14,318 nucleotides of DNA from QAMX01 sp003149835 (GCA_959600635.1 CAUGMN010000063.1:1-14318); one strand, 5' to 3'; shown: positions 1 to 6,848, numbered from the stretch's first letter. The notes: generated by a model from the sequence alone, not told the origin. Numbers and translations: made by a program.

Positions 1-918
1 CGCGGCGGCCAGGCGCACGGAGCGATCCGCAAAAAGGCCGCCGCCGGTCCGAAAGCCAATCAGCAGCAGCTCGCTGGTATCCAGCCGGTAACGGTCGGCG
101 TCGGCGCGCAGCTCGACCGCGCCGTCCGCAAACGCGTCGGCGCGCAGGATGTCGATGTTTCCCGAGGCCGCGCCGTAGACCAGCGCGTCGGCGTCGGCGA
201 CCTCGGTGAGGAGCATGTGCGTCATCTGCGTACCGGCGCTCTGGCCGGTAAAGTGCGCTGTATTGGGGACGAGGTAGCGCTGCCCGTCCGTCTCCATCAT
301 CCGGTAGCGGCCGCTGCCGACCGCATCCGTTCCGCGGCCGGTGTTGCGCTTGACAATCGGGATGTCGAGCAGGGCTGGCAGCGAGGGACGCGCCTCGGTC
401 AGCGTCAGCACGACGCGCCCGCTCCCGTCCGCCTCGATCGATTCAACGCCGTCGAAGCGGCCGCGGTAAACCGAGGCCTCGTCCTCCATGGCCATTTTCA
501 GCGAATAGACGACGTCCGCGGCGGTCAGCGCGCTGCCGTCGTGAAACTGGACGCCGTCGCGGACGTCGAGGTACAGCGCCGTCCCGTCGAGCTCCGCGGC
601 GGCGCACAGGCTGTATTGGGGCTGGAATTGGGCGTCGACGCGGAACAGCGTGTCGAACATCAGCGAGTAGACGTCGCGGTTCATCTGAATCGGCTCGGTA
701 ATCGGGTTGATCGCGCCAGTTCCGGCGTGATACGGCACGCCGAACAGCGAGTTGACCGCCTGCTCCGGCGGCGCAATCGTCTCCGCGGTGGTCAGCGCCG
801 GCGTCTCCTCAACCAACGCCGGTTCTCCGCCGGCACAGGCGGAGAGCAGGGTCAGCGCCGCCGCCAGCAGGCATACATATCGTTTTTGAAATCCGGTCAG
901 ACCGGTCGAATGCTTCAC
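1..918 (-). CDS. Family-5 extracellular solute-binding lipoprotein (oligopeptide/nickel-type ABC transporter), C-terminus off the window
   Basis: The reading frame is open from a GTG at 918-916 to the window edge, giving 306 visible residues of a protein that should be about 500-550 long. The GTG is preceded by AAAGGAA at a 6-base spacing, which decides the start. The N-terminus has a basic stretch, a hydrophobic core and a lipobox LLSAC with the lipidated cysteine at residue 28, so the mature protein should be membrane-anchored outside the cell. The SBP_bac_5 signature is plain around residues 75-140: YSLMFDTLFRVD, then LDVRDGVQFHDGSALTAADV. Family members capture peptides, nickel or other small solutes for an ABC importer; the substrate cannot be read from this part. 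It starts 26 bases after the pgeF stop and is probably co-transcribed with it. No permease or ATPase gene for it is visible inside the window. Confidence 0.9.
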   Translation of the reverse strand, partial: MKHSTGLTGFQKRYVCLLAAALTLLSACAGGEPALVEETPALTTAETIAPPEQAVNSLFGVPYHAGTGAINPITEPIQMNRDVYSLMFDTLFRVDAQFQPQYSLCAAAELDGTALYLDVRDGVQFHDGSALTAADVVYSLKMAMEDEASVYRGRFDGVESIEADGSGRVVLTLTEARPSLPALLDIPIVKRNTGRGTDAVGSGRYRMMETDGQRYLVPNTAHFTGQSAGTQMTHMLLTEVADADALVYGAASGNIDILRADAFADGAVELRADADRYRLDTSELLLIGFRTGGGLFADRSVRLAAA

Positions 919-944
919 TGTGCGTTCCTTTCCCGAAACGGGTT

Positions 945-1763
945 TCAGCGCCGGAGCTGAATCAGCGCGGCGAGGCTGCCGCGCAGCAGCCCATCCCGTC
1001 GGTGCGAAAAATATTTGTCCGGATGGCAGCAGGTGCAGTCGCCGCAGACATACACCGCGCCCACGCCGCAGCCCGAAAGCAGCGCGGCGTTGATTTGTTT
1101 GAGGTCGACGTGCGTTCGCCCGTCCGGCGCCGGAGCGAGATACGGCTCCGCAAGCGCGCCGAGCCTCGCGCGAGCCGCGTCCGCCACGTCGTCATGCGTG
1201 AGGAAGCAGCACGGCCCGATCGACGGCCCCACCGCGGCGATACAGTCGCACGGCCGCGTCCCAAAGCGCGATTCCATCGCCAGCACGGCTTTTTCCGCGA
1301 TCCGCTGCACCGTCCCGCGCCAGCCGGCGTGGACGACGGCGCAGGCGCGCCGCGCCGTATCGCAGAGCAGAACCGGCACGCAGTCGGCGAATTTTCCCAC
1401 CAGCAGCAGCCCCGCTTCGTCTGTCATCAGCCCGTCGCAGTCGGGCGGGTCGGCGGCAAAGCCGGCGGCATTCGCCTCCGTGACCGGCAGAATCACGTCG
1501 CCGTGCACCTGATGGGTATGGCAGACGCGCGACTGCCCGCCCGAAACGGCGGGCAGCAGTCGCCGCAGATTCTCGGCGACGTTGGCGGCGCTGTCGCCCG
1601 TCGCCGTCGTCAGATTCATCGAAGCGAAGCAGCCCTCGCTGACGCCGCCGAGGCGCGTCGTAAACAGGTGATCCGCGACGCCGCTCTCCTCGATTGCGGC
1701 GCAGACGACGGCACAGACGCCGTTTTCAGCGTATTTTTCATAAAAACCGCCGCAGTATATCAA
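945..1763 (-). CDS. pgeF: Peptidoglycan editing factor PgeF (YfiH/YlmD, LACC1-like family)
   Basis: The 272-residue product belongs to the former 'multicopper polyphenol oxidase/laccase' DUF152 family, now regarded as cytoplasmic purine-nucleoside-acting enzymes that help keep wrong residues out of peptidoglycan precursors. Diagnostic motifs are present: QVHGD with His87, ADCVPVLLCD with Cys128, VHAGWRGT with His145 (the expected metal-binding His/Cys/His set), GPSIGPCCF, and FSHRRDG near the C-terminus. An in-frame extension to a TTG at 1868 is possible but runs straight through a consensus promoter. The TTG at 1763-1761 is preferred because it follows GAGGCGG at a good distance, lies downstream of the predicted transcription start, and gives the family's usual length. 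The substrate-binding lipoprotein gene follows 26 bases later. Confidence 0.92.
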   Translation of the reverse strand: MIYCGGFYEKYAENGVCAVVCAAIEESGVADHLFTTRLGGVSEGCFASMNLTTATGDSAANVAENLRRLLPAVSGGQSRVCHTHQVHGDVILPVTEANAAGFAADPPDCDGLMTDEAGLLLVGKFADCVPVLLCDTARRACAVVHAGWRGTVQRIAEKAVLAMESRFGTRPCDCIAAVGPSIGPCCFLTHDDVADAARARLGALAEPYLAPAPDGRTHVDLKQINAALLSGCGVGAVYVCGDCTCCHPDKYFSHRRDGLLRGSLAALIQLRR

Positions 1764-1839
1764 AGGCCGCCTCTTTTCCCCGCCCGCAGCTTCGGCTAAG
1801 GCGGATTTTTTGCCAACCGGATGCGCTCGTTTCAAAAAT

Positions 1840-1868
1840 ATTATACCATAAATACGCGCGCATGGCAA
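1840..1868 (-). promoter_or_regulatory. Sigma-A promoter for pgeF operon
   Basis: On the minus strand TTGCCA (1868-1863) and TATAAT (1845-1840) are separated by exactly 17 bases, with a TGg extended -10. The predicted start of transcription, near 1833, is inside the longest possible pgeF frame, which supports the shorter TTG start at 1763. Confidence 0.75.
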
Positions 1869-1880
1869 CCGATATGCGCC

Positions 1881-1909
1881 TTGACAGCGCGGCGGAAAAA
1901 GGGTAAAAT
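1881..1909 (+). promoter_or_regulatory. Sigma-A promoter for the 2002-3180 gene
   Basis: TTGACA (1881-1886), a 17-base spacer and TAAAAT (1904-1909) lie about 90 bases ahead of the TTG start at 2002. The box is back to back with the pgeF promoter: the two -35 elements are only 12 bases apart on opposite strands, so the two transcription units share one short control region. Confidence 0.72.
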
Positions 1910-2001
1910 AGAAACTGGAAGCTTATCGTTTTTTCCGGCCCGCGCCGCCGGCTGCGGCGGGAGCGGATCGGGCTGTATCAAACTGCAAGGGAGGGTTCCG
2001 C

Positions 2002-3180
2002 TTGAAACATAGGCACCGGCTGATTTTCGCGCTGTTCGCCGTTCTGTTGCTCGGCTCGGCGTTTTGTGTGCGCCTGATGCTGACCGCCTCGGCGGACGAC
2101 TCCGTCATCCTCATGGTCACAGGCTACCGCATCAACGAGCCGAAGCGCGAGACGATGCCGTTTTTCAGCGGCTCCCAGCTCTATGTGCCCGCAGAGATGT
2201 TTACCGAGCTGGGTCTGACCTGTACGGTGCAGCCCTCGATGGTGATTCTTTCCAACTTGAAATCGGGCCGGATTCTCTATTTCGACGTTGCCAACGGCAC
2301 CGCCTCCGACGGCGAAAACACCTACCGCGCCGCGCCGGTTTTCAAAAACGGCGTCTGCTTTCTCCCGTTTGAGTTTACCGGCGAGCGCCTCGACCTGATC
2401 TGCCGCTACTGCGACGCCGAGCCCGCGCCGTTCGCGCGGCTCTCCTATCCCGACGACGACATTATGGCCGACTCGGCCTTTTTGCGCTATTACGCCTCGG
2501 CGGCGCCGCCGCTCCTCGCCGCCTTTCAGACCGGTTCGCAGACCGCTCCCCGCACGACCGTGTCCGCCCCGCCGACCGGTACGGTTTCCGGCAGCGTCTC
2601 CGGTTCCGCGCCGGTGACGGTACCGCCCTCGACCACCGTGCCGCCTAAGGTCTATACGGTCTATCTCGTCATCGACGGGCTGGAAAACGCCGGCGAAACG
2701 CTCGACGCGCTTCGCTCTCTGGCGATTCCCGCCGTCTTCCGCATCACCCCCTTTGAGACCGAGCAGTACGGCGCGCTGCTGCGGCGCATCGCCGCAGAGG
2801 GTTACGGCTTTGTGCTGGCGGCCGACGAGGAGACAACGCCGCAGGCGCTGGACGCCGCCAACGCCGAGCTGTTTGCCGCCGCGCGCGCCTCCACGCGGAC
2901 GGCGTTGTTCGCCGGCGGCGGGATTTCCGCAAACGAAACGCTCTCCGCCCGCCTCACGGACGCAGGTTACAGCCTCTGGTCGGCCGATTTTGCCTTTTCG
3001 AGCGGCTCGCGCGCCGAGCTCGCCCAGGCCTACGCGCATCTTGACGACGGCGGCGCGGCGGCGCTGCTGCTGCCGGATACGGAGGCGGCGGCGATCCTTC
3101 CATCGCTCCACCGCTATCTTTCCGGCGACTCGCCCGTCTACGCGCGCCTCTCCGAGCTTTGCGCGCCGCATGAGCCGTAA
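2002..3180 (+). CDS. Secreted/anchored protein: copper-amine-oxidase-N-like stalk domain plus degenerate polysaccharide-deacetylase-like domain
   Basis: The 392-residue product starts at TTG 2002, six bases after AAGGGAGGG. An N-terminal hydrophobic helix (residues about 6-27) is a signal peptide or uncleaved anchor. Residues about 35-130 (MVTGYRINE, then SQLYVPAEMFTELG, then FLPFEF) resemble the PF07833 amine-oxidase N-terminal 'stalk' domain often found on Clostridia cell-surface proteins. A Ser/Thr/Pro/Val-rich linker (about 170-220) follows. Residues about 220-392 keep the order of a NodB-type deacetylase fold: a beta strand, ETLDALRSLAIPAVFRI, then LLRRIAAEGYGFVLA. However, the usual TFDDG motif is replaced by LVIDG (Asp225) and the metal-binding HxxxH motif is absent, so catalysis is doubtful. 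The fold call rests on pattern only. A role at the cell envelope is an inference. Confidence 0.7.
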   Translation: MKHRHRLIFALFAVLLLGSAFCVRLMLTASADDSVILMVTGYRINEPKRETMPFFSGSQLYVPAEMFTELGLTCTVQPSMVILSNLKSGRILYFDVANGTASDGENTYRAAPVFKNGVCFLPFEFTGERLDLICRYCDAEPAPFARLSYPDDDIMADSAFLRYYASAAPPLLAAFQTGSQTAPRTTVSAPPTGTVSGSVSGSAPVTVPPSTTVPPKVYTVYLVIDGLENAGETLDALRSLAIPAVFRITPFETEQYGALLRRIAAEGYGFVLAADEETTPQALDAANAELFAAARASTRTALFAGGGISANETLSARLTDAGYSLWSADFAFSSGSRAELAQAYAHLDDGGAAALLLPDTEAAAILPSLHRYLSGDSPVYARLSELCAPHEP

Positions 3181-3235
3181 AGACAAAAAATTTCGATCTG
3201 TGTTTACAGGCCGCGTTGTTCTGACAAAGCCGCAT

Positions 3236-3299
3236 AAATCCCCCCAGAAATGCAGATACTACGCCGGACAGCGATGATTTCTGATTTTTGGGGGGATTT
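3236..3299 (+). promoter_or_regulatory. Long hairpin overlapping the CBS-gene ribosome binding site
   Basis: The left arm 3236-3255 (AAATCCCCCCAGAAATGCAG) pairs with the right arm 3281-3299 (CTGATTTTTGGGGGGATTT) with one G-T wobble and one bulged base, around a 25-base loop. The right arm holds the GGGGGG Shine-Dalgarno sequence, six bases ahead of the ATG at 3302, and runs into a short T tract. It could terminate transcription of the upstream gene, mask the ribosome binding site of the downstream gene, or do both. Confidence 0.6.
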
Positions 3300-3301
3300 T
3301 T

Positions 3302-3721
3302 ATGCTCGTCAGCTCGCTCATGAACTCCAACGTCGTCTCCGTCTCGCCGGAGACGGACGTCTCGCATGCGGTTCAGCTGCTGACCCACTACGACATCGGC
3401 GTCCTGCCCGTCACGCAGGGCGACGGGACGCTGCGCGGCATTGTCACCGACCGCGACATTCTGACGCGCTGCGTCGCGCACGGCAACGAGCTTTCCCAGC
3501 TCACGGTCGGCGACGTGATGACGCGCTCGGTCGTCACCGTCTCGCCGGACGCGGACATCCGCGAGGCCGCCTCGGTCATGGCCTCGCATCGGGTGCGGCG
3601 GCTTCCGGTCGCCAAGGATAAGCGCCTCGTCGGCATTATCTCTCTGGCGGACATCGCGCGGGCGCGGAGCTGCGACATGGAGGCCTGCCTCGCGCTCTCG
3701 AAGATCTCCACGCCGGAATAA
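3302..3721 (+). CDS. Tandem CBS-domain protein
   Basis: The 139-residue product is little more than two CBS modules: residues about 1-58 (SLMNSNVVSVSPETDV, then DIGVLPVTQGDGTLRGIVTDRDIL) and about 67-127 (DVMTRSVVTVSPDADI, then RRLPVAKDKRLVGIISLADI). CBS pairs form a Bateman module that binds adenine nucleotides or similar ligands. Stand-alone members such as Bacillus YhcV or mycobacterial Hrp1 are small cytosolic sensors without a catalytic domain. No effector domain is fused here, and the partner cannot be told from the sequence. The ATG sits six bases after a GGGGGG ribosome binding site that can be buried in the hairpin at 3236-3299. The gene has no clear promoter of its own and may depend on read-through from 1881-1909. 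A strong terminator follows. Confidence 0.93.
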   Translation: MLVSSLMNSNVVSVSPETDVSHAVQLLTHYDIGVLPVTQGDGTLRGIVTDRDILTRCVAHGNELSQLTVGDVMTRSVVTVSPDADIREAASVMASHRVRRLPVAKDKRLVGIISLADIARARSCDMEACLALSKISTPE

Positions 3722-3747
3722 AACCGGACAAAACCGGACAAACCGCG

Positions 3748-3791
3748 CATAGGGCGGGCGCTTCAACCGAGAAGCGCCCGCCCTATGATTT
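3748..3791 (+). terminator. Terminator-like perfect hairpin after the CBS gene
   Basis: A perfect 17-bp stem (3748-3764 with 3771-3787) encloses the 6-base loop AACCGA and is followed by ATTTTC. The stem is very strong and GC-rich but the T tract is short. Just before it lies the exact 10-base direct repeat AAACCGGACA (3721-3740). Confidence 0.8.
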
Positions 3792-3800
3792 TCAAAGCCC

Positions 3801-4010
3801 CGTTCGTGCCGGCGGCCGAAACGTTTTATAAAATCCAAAAAACGTTCTGTTTCGTCCGTGCGAGTGGCTGGAACGTTTCATAGAATCCCAAAAACGTGCC
3901 GTTCTGCCCGTGTAAATGGCCGGAACGTCATATAAAATCCAAAAACGTTTTATTTTGCCCGTTCGGATGGTTGAAACGTCTCATAAAATCCACAAAACGT
4001 CCCATTTTCC
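3801..4010. repeat. Four degenerate tandem copies of a ~52-bp unit
   Basis: The anchor GAACGT or AAACGT recurs ending at 3824, 3876, 3928 and 3979, a period of 52, 52 and 51 bases. Each unit reads roughly G(T/C)CCGT, seven to ten variable bases, TGG, GAACGT, then CATAAAATCCAAAAACGT and a T-rich end. Each unit contains two ACGT boxes that face each other around an AT-rich centre, so each can fold into a small AACGTTTT/AAAACGTT hairpin. The period is not a multiple of three and the short frames across it have no gene-like features, so it appears non-coding. Confidence 0.8.
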
Positions 4011-4012
4011 AC

Positions 4013-4039
4013 GTAGGGGCGCACCTGTGTGTGCGCCCG
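4013..4039. repeat. Short palindromic repeat (GTAGGGGCGCACC type), left copy
   Basis: GGGCGCAC and GTGCGCCC form an 8-bp stem around a 6-base loop. From memory, elements of this kind are scattered through gut Clostridia genomes and produce spurious 'GAHLCVRP' reading frames. It also sits just beyond the end of the minus-strand XRE gene, where the hairpin could contribute to termination, although no T tract follows on that strand. Confidence 0.65.
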
Positions 4040-4049
4040 CCGGTTCGCC

Positions 4050-4361
4050 TTACAAAAACATCGACAGCAGCAGGTCGATATGCTCCGGCGCGGCGTCTTT
4101 GAGACACAGAATCAACTGCCGCAGATTCGGCGGGTATGCGTCGCCATACATGAAAAATACCGCCGGATCGATCTGGAAATAGTCGCAGATTTCAAAAAAA
4201 CTCTCCATCGACGGCATGGATTTGCCGCCGGCGATGTTGTGAACGTACCCCTTGCTGCGGCCGAGCTCGTAGCTCATCTGGTGCTCCGACACGCCTTTTT
4301 TGAGGCGCAGCGCCGTGATCTGCCGGCGCGTAAGCTTCATATGGTCAATCCACTCCGGCAT
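4050..4361 (-). CDS. XRE-family helix-turn-helix regulator
   Basis: The product is 103 residues if translation starts at ATG 4361-4359, which follows GGAGGT by about 11 bases. An ATG seven codons on (4340) is the alternative, and a longer frame back to 4478 only overlaps the upstream gene. Residues about 8-65 form an XRE/Cro-type DNA-binding fold (LTRRQITALRLKKGVSEHQMSYELGRSKGYVHNI, then PSMESFFEICDYFQIDPAVFF). The C-terminal part (LRQLILCLKDAAPEHIDLLLSMF) looks like a short helical tail. The gene overlaps the end of the DUF6809-like gene by 17 bases, so the two are translationally coupled and probably work together. The target is unknown. Confidence 0.85.
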   Translation of the reverse strand: MPEWIDHMKLTRRQITALRLKKGVSEHQMSYELGRSKGYVHNIAGGKSMPSMESFFEICDYFQIDPAVFFMYGDAYPPNLRQLILCLKDAAPEHIDLLLSMFL

Positions 4362-4623
4362 TTTTCCCAAACACCTCCACAGACAGCCGCGTGCCGAGCC
4401 GGAAGCCCTCGGCGAACGCCTCCGCCGCTTCCAGCTCAAACACCTCGGCCTGCTTGTCAAGCACGTCTTCAAGCTCATCCTGTAACGATTTCGGCAGCTT
4501 TTCCTCTAAATCGTCCATAGCCTTGGAGAGAACCGCGTTTTTCCGTCTCTGCTCTTTGCTCTGCGGCAGCCGCTCGCCCGGCGCGAGGTTCCCGTAAAAC
4601 AGCTCCTTGATCGTTTTGCTCAT
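4345..4623 (-). CDS. DUF6809-like small protein
   Basis: The 92-residue acidic, helical product starts at ATG 4623 with AGGTGA 6 bases upstream. Its two ends resemble the small Clostridia family DUF6809: an N-terminal KTIKELFYGNLAPGE and a C-terminal FAEGFRLGTRLSVEVF, separated by a charged, probably coiled-coil middle (DLEEKLPKSLQDELEDVLDK). The family has no known function. It is often seen beside small XRE regulators, as here, where the XRE gene overlaps its 3' end. The family name is my recognition from these motifs, without a search. Confidence 0.72.
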   Translation of the reverse strand: MSKTIKELFYGNLAPGERLPQSKEQRRKNAVLSKAMDDLEEKLPKSLQDELEDVLDKQAEVFELEAAEAFAEGFRLGTRLSVEVFGKNAGVD

Positions 4624-4645
4624 GCTTTTTCACCTAACTTTGTCC

Positions 4646-4667
4646 GTAGGGCGCACCTGTTGTGGGG
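4646..4667. repeat. Short palindromic repeat (GTAGGGGCGCACC type), right degenerate copy
   Basis: GTAGGGCGCACCTGTTGTGG at 4646-4665 matches the first half of the element at 4013-4039 in the same orientation, but the right arm has decayed. With the left copy it brackets the DUF6809-like/XRE pair. Confidence 0.5.
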
Positions 4668-4883
4668 CTGCTATCTGTTCAATGACATACCCCTCATAAA
4701 CTGCCCCTTTTACTCAACTGCCAAAGATTTTTGGTTCTCAATGATTATACACGAAAACCAGTACGTACATGGAAAAATACCGCATATTGCAGTATCGATT
4801 TGTTCGTGGATTGAGGAGTATGAATTTAATTATTTCATATCGTGATAATTGCAACGGGCCTCACCATTATAACACATGATGAT
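4668..4883. other. AT-rich intergenic region with possible minus-strand promoters for the DUF6809-like/XRE pair
   Basis: This stretch separates the ends of the rny gene and the start of the DUF6809-like gene. On the minus strand there are two TATAAT boxes: 4749-4744, and 4871-4866, the latter with a TGt extended -10. Neither has a good -35 at 17 bases. Either could drive the DUF6809-like/XRE pair. I see no convincing terminator for rny and no credible gene; a 61-codon plus-strand frame here lacks a ribosome binding site. Confidence 0.35.
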
Positions 4884-6437
4884 TTACTTGGCGTAGTCGA
4901 CCGCGCGCGTTTCGCGGATCATGCTGATTTTGATCTGGCCCGGGTATTCGAGGTCGTTTTCAATCTTTTTCGCCAGATCGCGCGCGAGCAGAACCATGTT
5001 GTCGTCGCTGACCTCTTCGGGCTTCACCATAATGCGCACTTCGCGCCCGGCCTGCACCGCAAACGAGCGCTCGACGCCGGGGAACGAGTTGGACAGCTCT
5101 TCGAGCCGTTCAAGGCGGCGGATATAGGCTTCGAGGTTTTCACGCCGCGCCCCCGGCCGCGCCGCGGAGATATCGTCCGCCGCGTCGACGATGAAAGCGA
5201 TCATCGAATGCGGCTCTACGTCGCCGTGGTGCGCCTCGATGGCGTGAATGACCTCGTGGTTTTCCTTAAAGCGTTTCGCGATATCGACGCCGATGGCCAC
5301 GTGCGTCCCCTCGACCTCGTGGTCGACGGCCTTGCCGATATCGTGCAGCAGGCCGGCGCGCTTGGCGAGCATGGTGTCGGCGCCGAGCTCGGCGGCCATA
5401 TGGCCGGCGAGGTGCGCGACCTCGATGGAATGGCGCAGGACATTCTGGCCGTAGCTGGTGCGGAAGCGGAGACGGCCGAGAATTTTAATCAGCTCAGGGT
5501 GAATGCCGTGGACGCCGGCCTCAAAGACCGCGCGTTCGCCCTCGGCCTTAATCGTCTGTTCGACCTCGCGGCGCGCCTTTTCGACGGTTTCTTCAATCCG
5601 CGCGGGGTGAATGCGGCCGTCGGAGATCAGCTTTTCCAGCGTCTGCCGCGCGATTTCGCGCCGGATCGGGTCGAAGCACGAGAGCGTAATCGCCTCGGGC
5701 GTGTCGTCGATAATCAAATCGACGCCGGTCGCCGTCTCGATGGCGCGGATGTTGCGGCCCTCGCGGCCGATGATGCGGCCCTTCATCTCGTCGTTGGGCA
5801 GCGGGACGACCGAAACCGTCGCCTCGGTCACATAGTCGGAGGAGCATTTCTGAATCGCCAGAGAAATGATCTCTTTCGCCTTTTTATCGGCGTCATCGTG
5901 CAGATTCTGTTCGATTTCGCGGAGTTTGAGCGCCATATCGTGCCGCGCTTCGGATTCCACGGTTTGAAGGATATAGGCCTTGGCCTCCTCCACGGTATAG
6001 GATGAAATCCGTTCGAGCACTTCCATCTGGCTGTTTTTGAGCGCCTCGGCCTCTTCAAGCTTTTTATCGGCCTCTTTGAGCTTTCGGTTCAGGGTTTCTT
6101 CTTTTTTATCGATATTATCCAGCTTTTTGTCGAGCGTTTCGTCTTTTTGCGTCAGCCGTCGTTCCTGCTTTTGCAGCTCGGCGCGGCGCTCTTTGAGCTC
6201 GCGCTCCTGTTCGTTGCGGTTTTTGAGAATTTCTTCCTTGGCCTCGATCAACGCCTCGCGCTTTTTGGCTTCCGCCGCTTTAATCGCCTCGTTGAGAATC
6301 CGCCGCGCCTCTTCCTCGGCGCTGCCGATCTCCTTTTCGCCGACCTTCTTGCGGTACAACAAACCGAAGAAAAAGCCCGCGCCGACTGCCGCAATGAAAA
6401 CAATCGCCGGCAGCACATATTTGAGCAGCCATTCCAT
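4884..6437 (-). CDS. rny: Ribonuclease Y
   Basis: This membrane-anchored endoribonuclease initiates mRNA decay and processing in many Firmicutes, cleaving single-stranded RNA as part of the degradosome-like network. The 517-residue product has the full family layout: an N-terminal transmembrane helix (about 5-27) and GSAEEEARRIL, a long charged coiled coil (about 40-165), a KH RNA-binding domain with GRIIGREGRNIRAIE at 220-234, and an HD domain with the metal-binding HD at 365-366 (LLHDIGKA). The C-terminal region ends in PGQIKISMIRETRAVDYAK. The start at ATG 6437 fits the family N-terminus. A GTG at 6452 is in frame, but it overlaps the AGAGAGG ribosome binding site and is less likely. Expression is from a promoter at 6726-6754 through a leader of roughly 280 bases. 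Confidence 0.97.
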   Translation of the reverse strand: MEWLLKYVLPAIVFIAAVGAGFFFGLLYRKKVGEKEIGSAEEEARRILNEAIKAAEAKKREALIEAKEEILKNRNEQERELKERRAELQKQERRLTQKDETLDKKLDNIDKKEETLNRKLKEADKKLEEAEALKNSQMEVLERISSYTVEEAKAYILQTVESEARHDMALKLREIEQNLHDDADKKAKEIISLAIQKCSSDYVTEATVSVVPLPNDEMKGRIIGREGRNIRAIETATGVDLIIDDTPEAITLSCFDPIRREIARQTLEKLISDGRIHPARIEETVEKARREVEQTIKAEGERAVFEAGVHGIHPELIKILGRLRFRTSYGQNVLRHSIEVAHLAGHMAAELGADTMLAKRAGLLHDIGKAVDHEVEGTHVAIGVDIAKRFKENHEVIHAIEAHHGDVEPHSMIAFIVDAADDISAARPGARRENLEAYIRRLERLEELSNSFPGVERSFAVQAGREVRIMVKPEEVSDDNMVLLARDLAKKIENDLEYPGQIKISMIRETRAVDYAK

Positions 6438-6466
6438 AGAACAATAAAACACCTCTCTGTATATTT

Positions 6467-6708
6467 CGTTATGACCCGCCGGAGAGAAGTTTTATATCCT
6501 GCGCTTGCCGCTTTCATATTCTGCACGATGCGCTTTTTTATGTGAAAACAAAACCGCCATAGCTCTGGACGGCATCCAAGACACACAAAGCCAAAATGTA
6601 CAAATATCTCAATATAAAAACTTTTACTCCGAAAAACAAAGGCGGCGTCCGCGTTTTCAGGCGGCCGCACAGAAAAATCCATCCTATGCGCGCCGTTATG
6701 ACCCGCCG
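6467..6708. repeat. 15-bp perfect direct repeat pair in the rny leader
   Basis: CGTTATGACCCGCCG occurs at 6467-6481 and again at 6694-6708, 227 bases apart. One copy lies just upstream of the rny ribosome binding site and the other near the predicted transcript start. The pair encloses the leader hairpin. Confidence 0.6.
6631..6668 (-). terminator. Terminator-like hairpin within the rny leader (possible attenuator)
   Basis: Read on the minus strand, GCGG/CCGC (6668-6665 with 6645-6642) and CCGC/GCGG (6664-6661 with 6652-6649) stack into an 8-bp GC stem with a 3-base bulge. The run CTTTGTTTTT follows. It lies between the rny promoter and its start codon, where early termination would reduce rny expression. 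Confidence 0.4.
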
Positions 6709-6725
6709 ATTTATCATACATGTAT

Positions 6726-6754
6726 ATTTTACCGTCGTCCGGTCATTTTGTCAA
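6726..6754 (-). promoter_or_regulatory. Sigma-A promoter for rny
   Basis: On the minus strand TTGACA (6754-6749) and TAAAAT (6731-6726) have a 17-base spacer. Transcription would start near 6719, leaving a leader of about 280 bases ahead of the rny ATG at 6437. Confidence 0.75.
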
Positions 6755-6848
6755 GGCATTATCCCTCTTTTCCATGAGATTTCCTAAAATCTTCCCAAAG
6801 CTGTTTTCCGATATATTTCGACTTTTTGTATTTTTTCTCCTATTTATG

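Noticed and set aside
217..960. 247-codon open frame on the plus strand
   Set aside because: It is antisense to the substrate-binding lipoprotein, which has a clear lipobox and family-5 signature on the minus strand.
1978..3186. 402-codon open frame on the minus strand
   Set aside because: It is antisense to the secreted two-domain protein, which has a promoter, ribosome binding site and signal peptide; the minus frame has none.
3801..4010. CRISPR array
   Set aside because: The copies are diverged, contiguous ~52-bp units with no identical direct repeats, no unique spacers and no cas genes.
3896..4182. Short plus-strand frames containing GAHLCVRP or GAPVCAP
   Set aside because: They arise from the GTAGGGGCGCACC palindromic repeat and the tandem array and have no ribosome binding site.
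4842..6005. 387-codon open frame on the plus strand
   Set aside because: It is the complement of the well-conserved rny gene.
6530..6721. Possible small gene in the rny leader (minus frame from 6721)
   Set aside because: The frame starts almost at the predicted transcript start, without a ribosome binding site, and overlaps the rny start out of frame.
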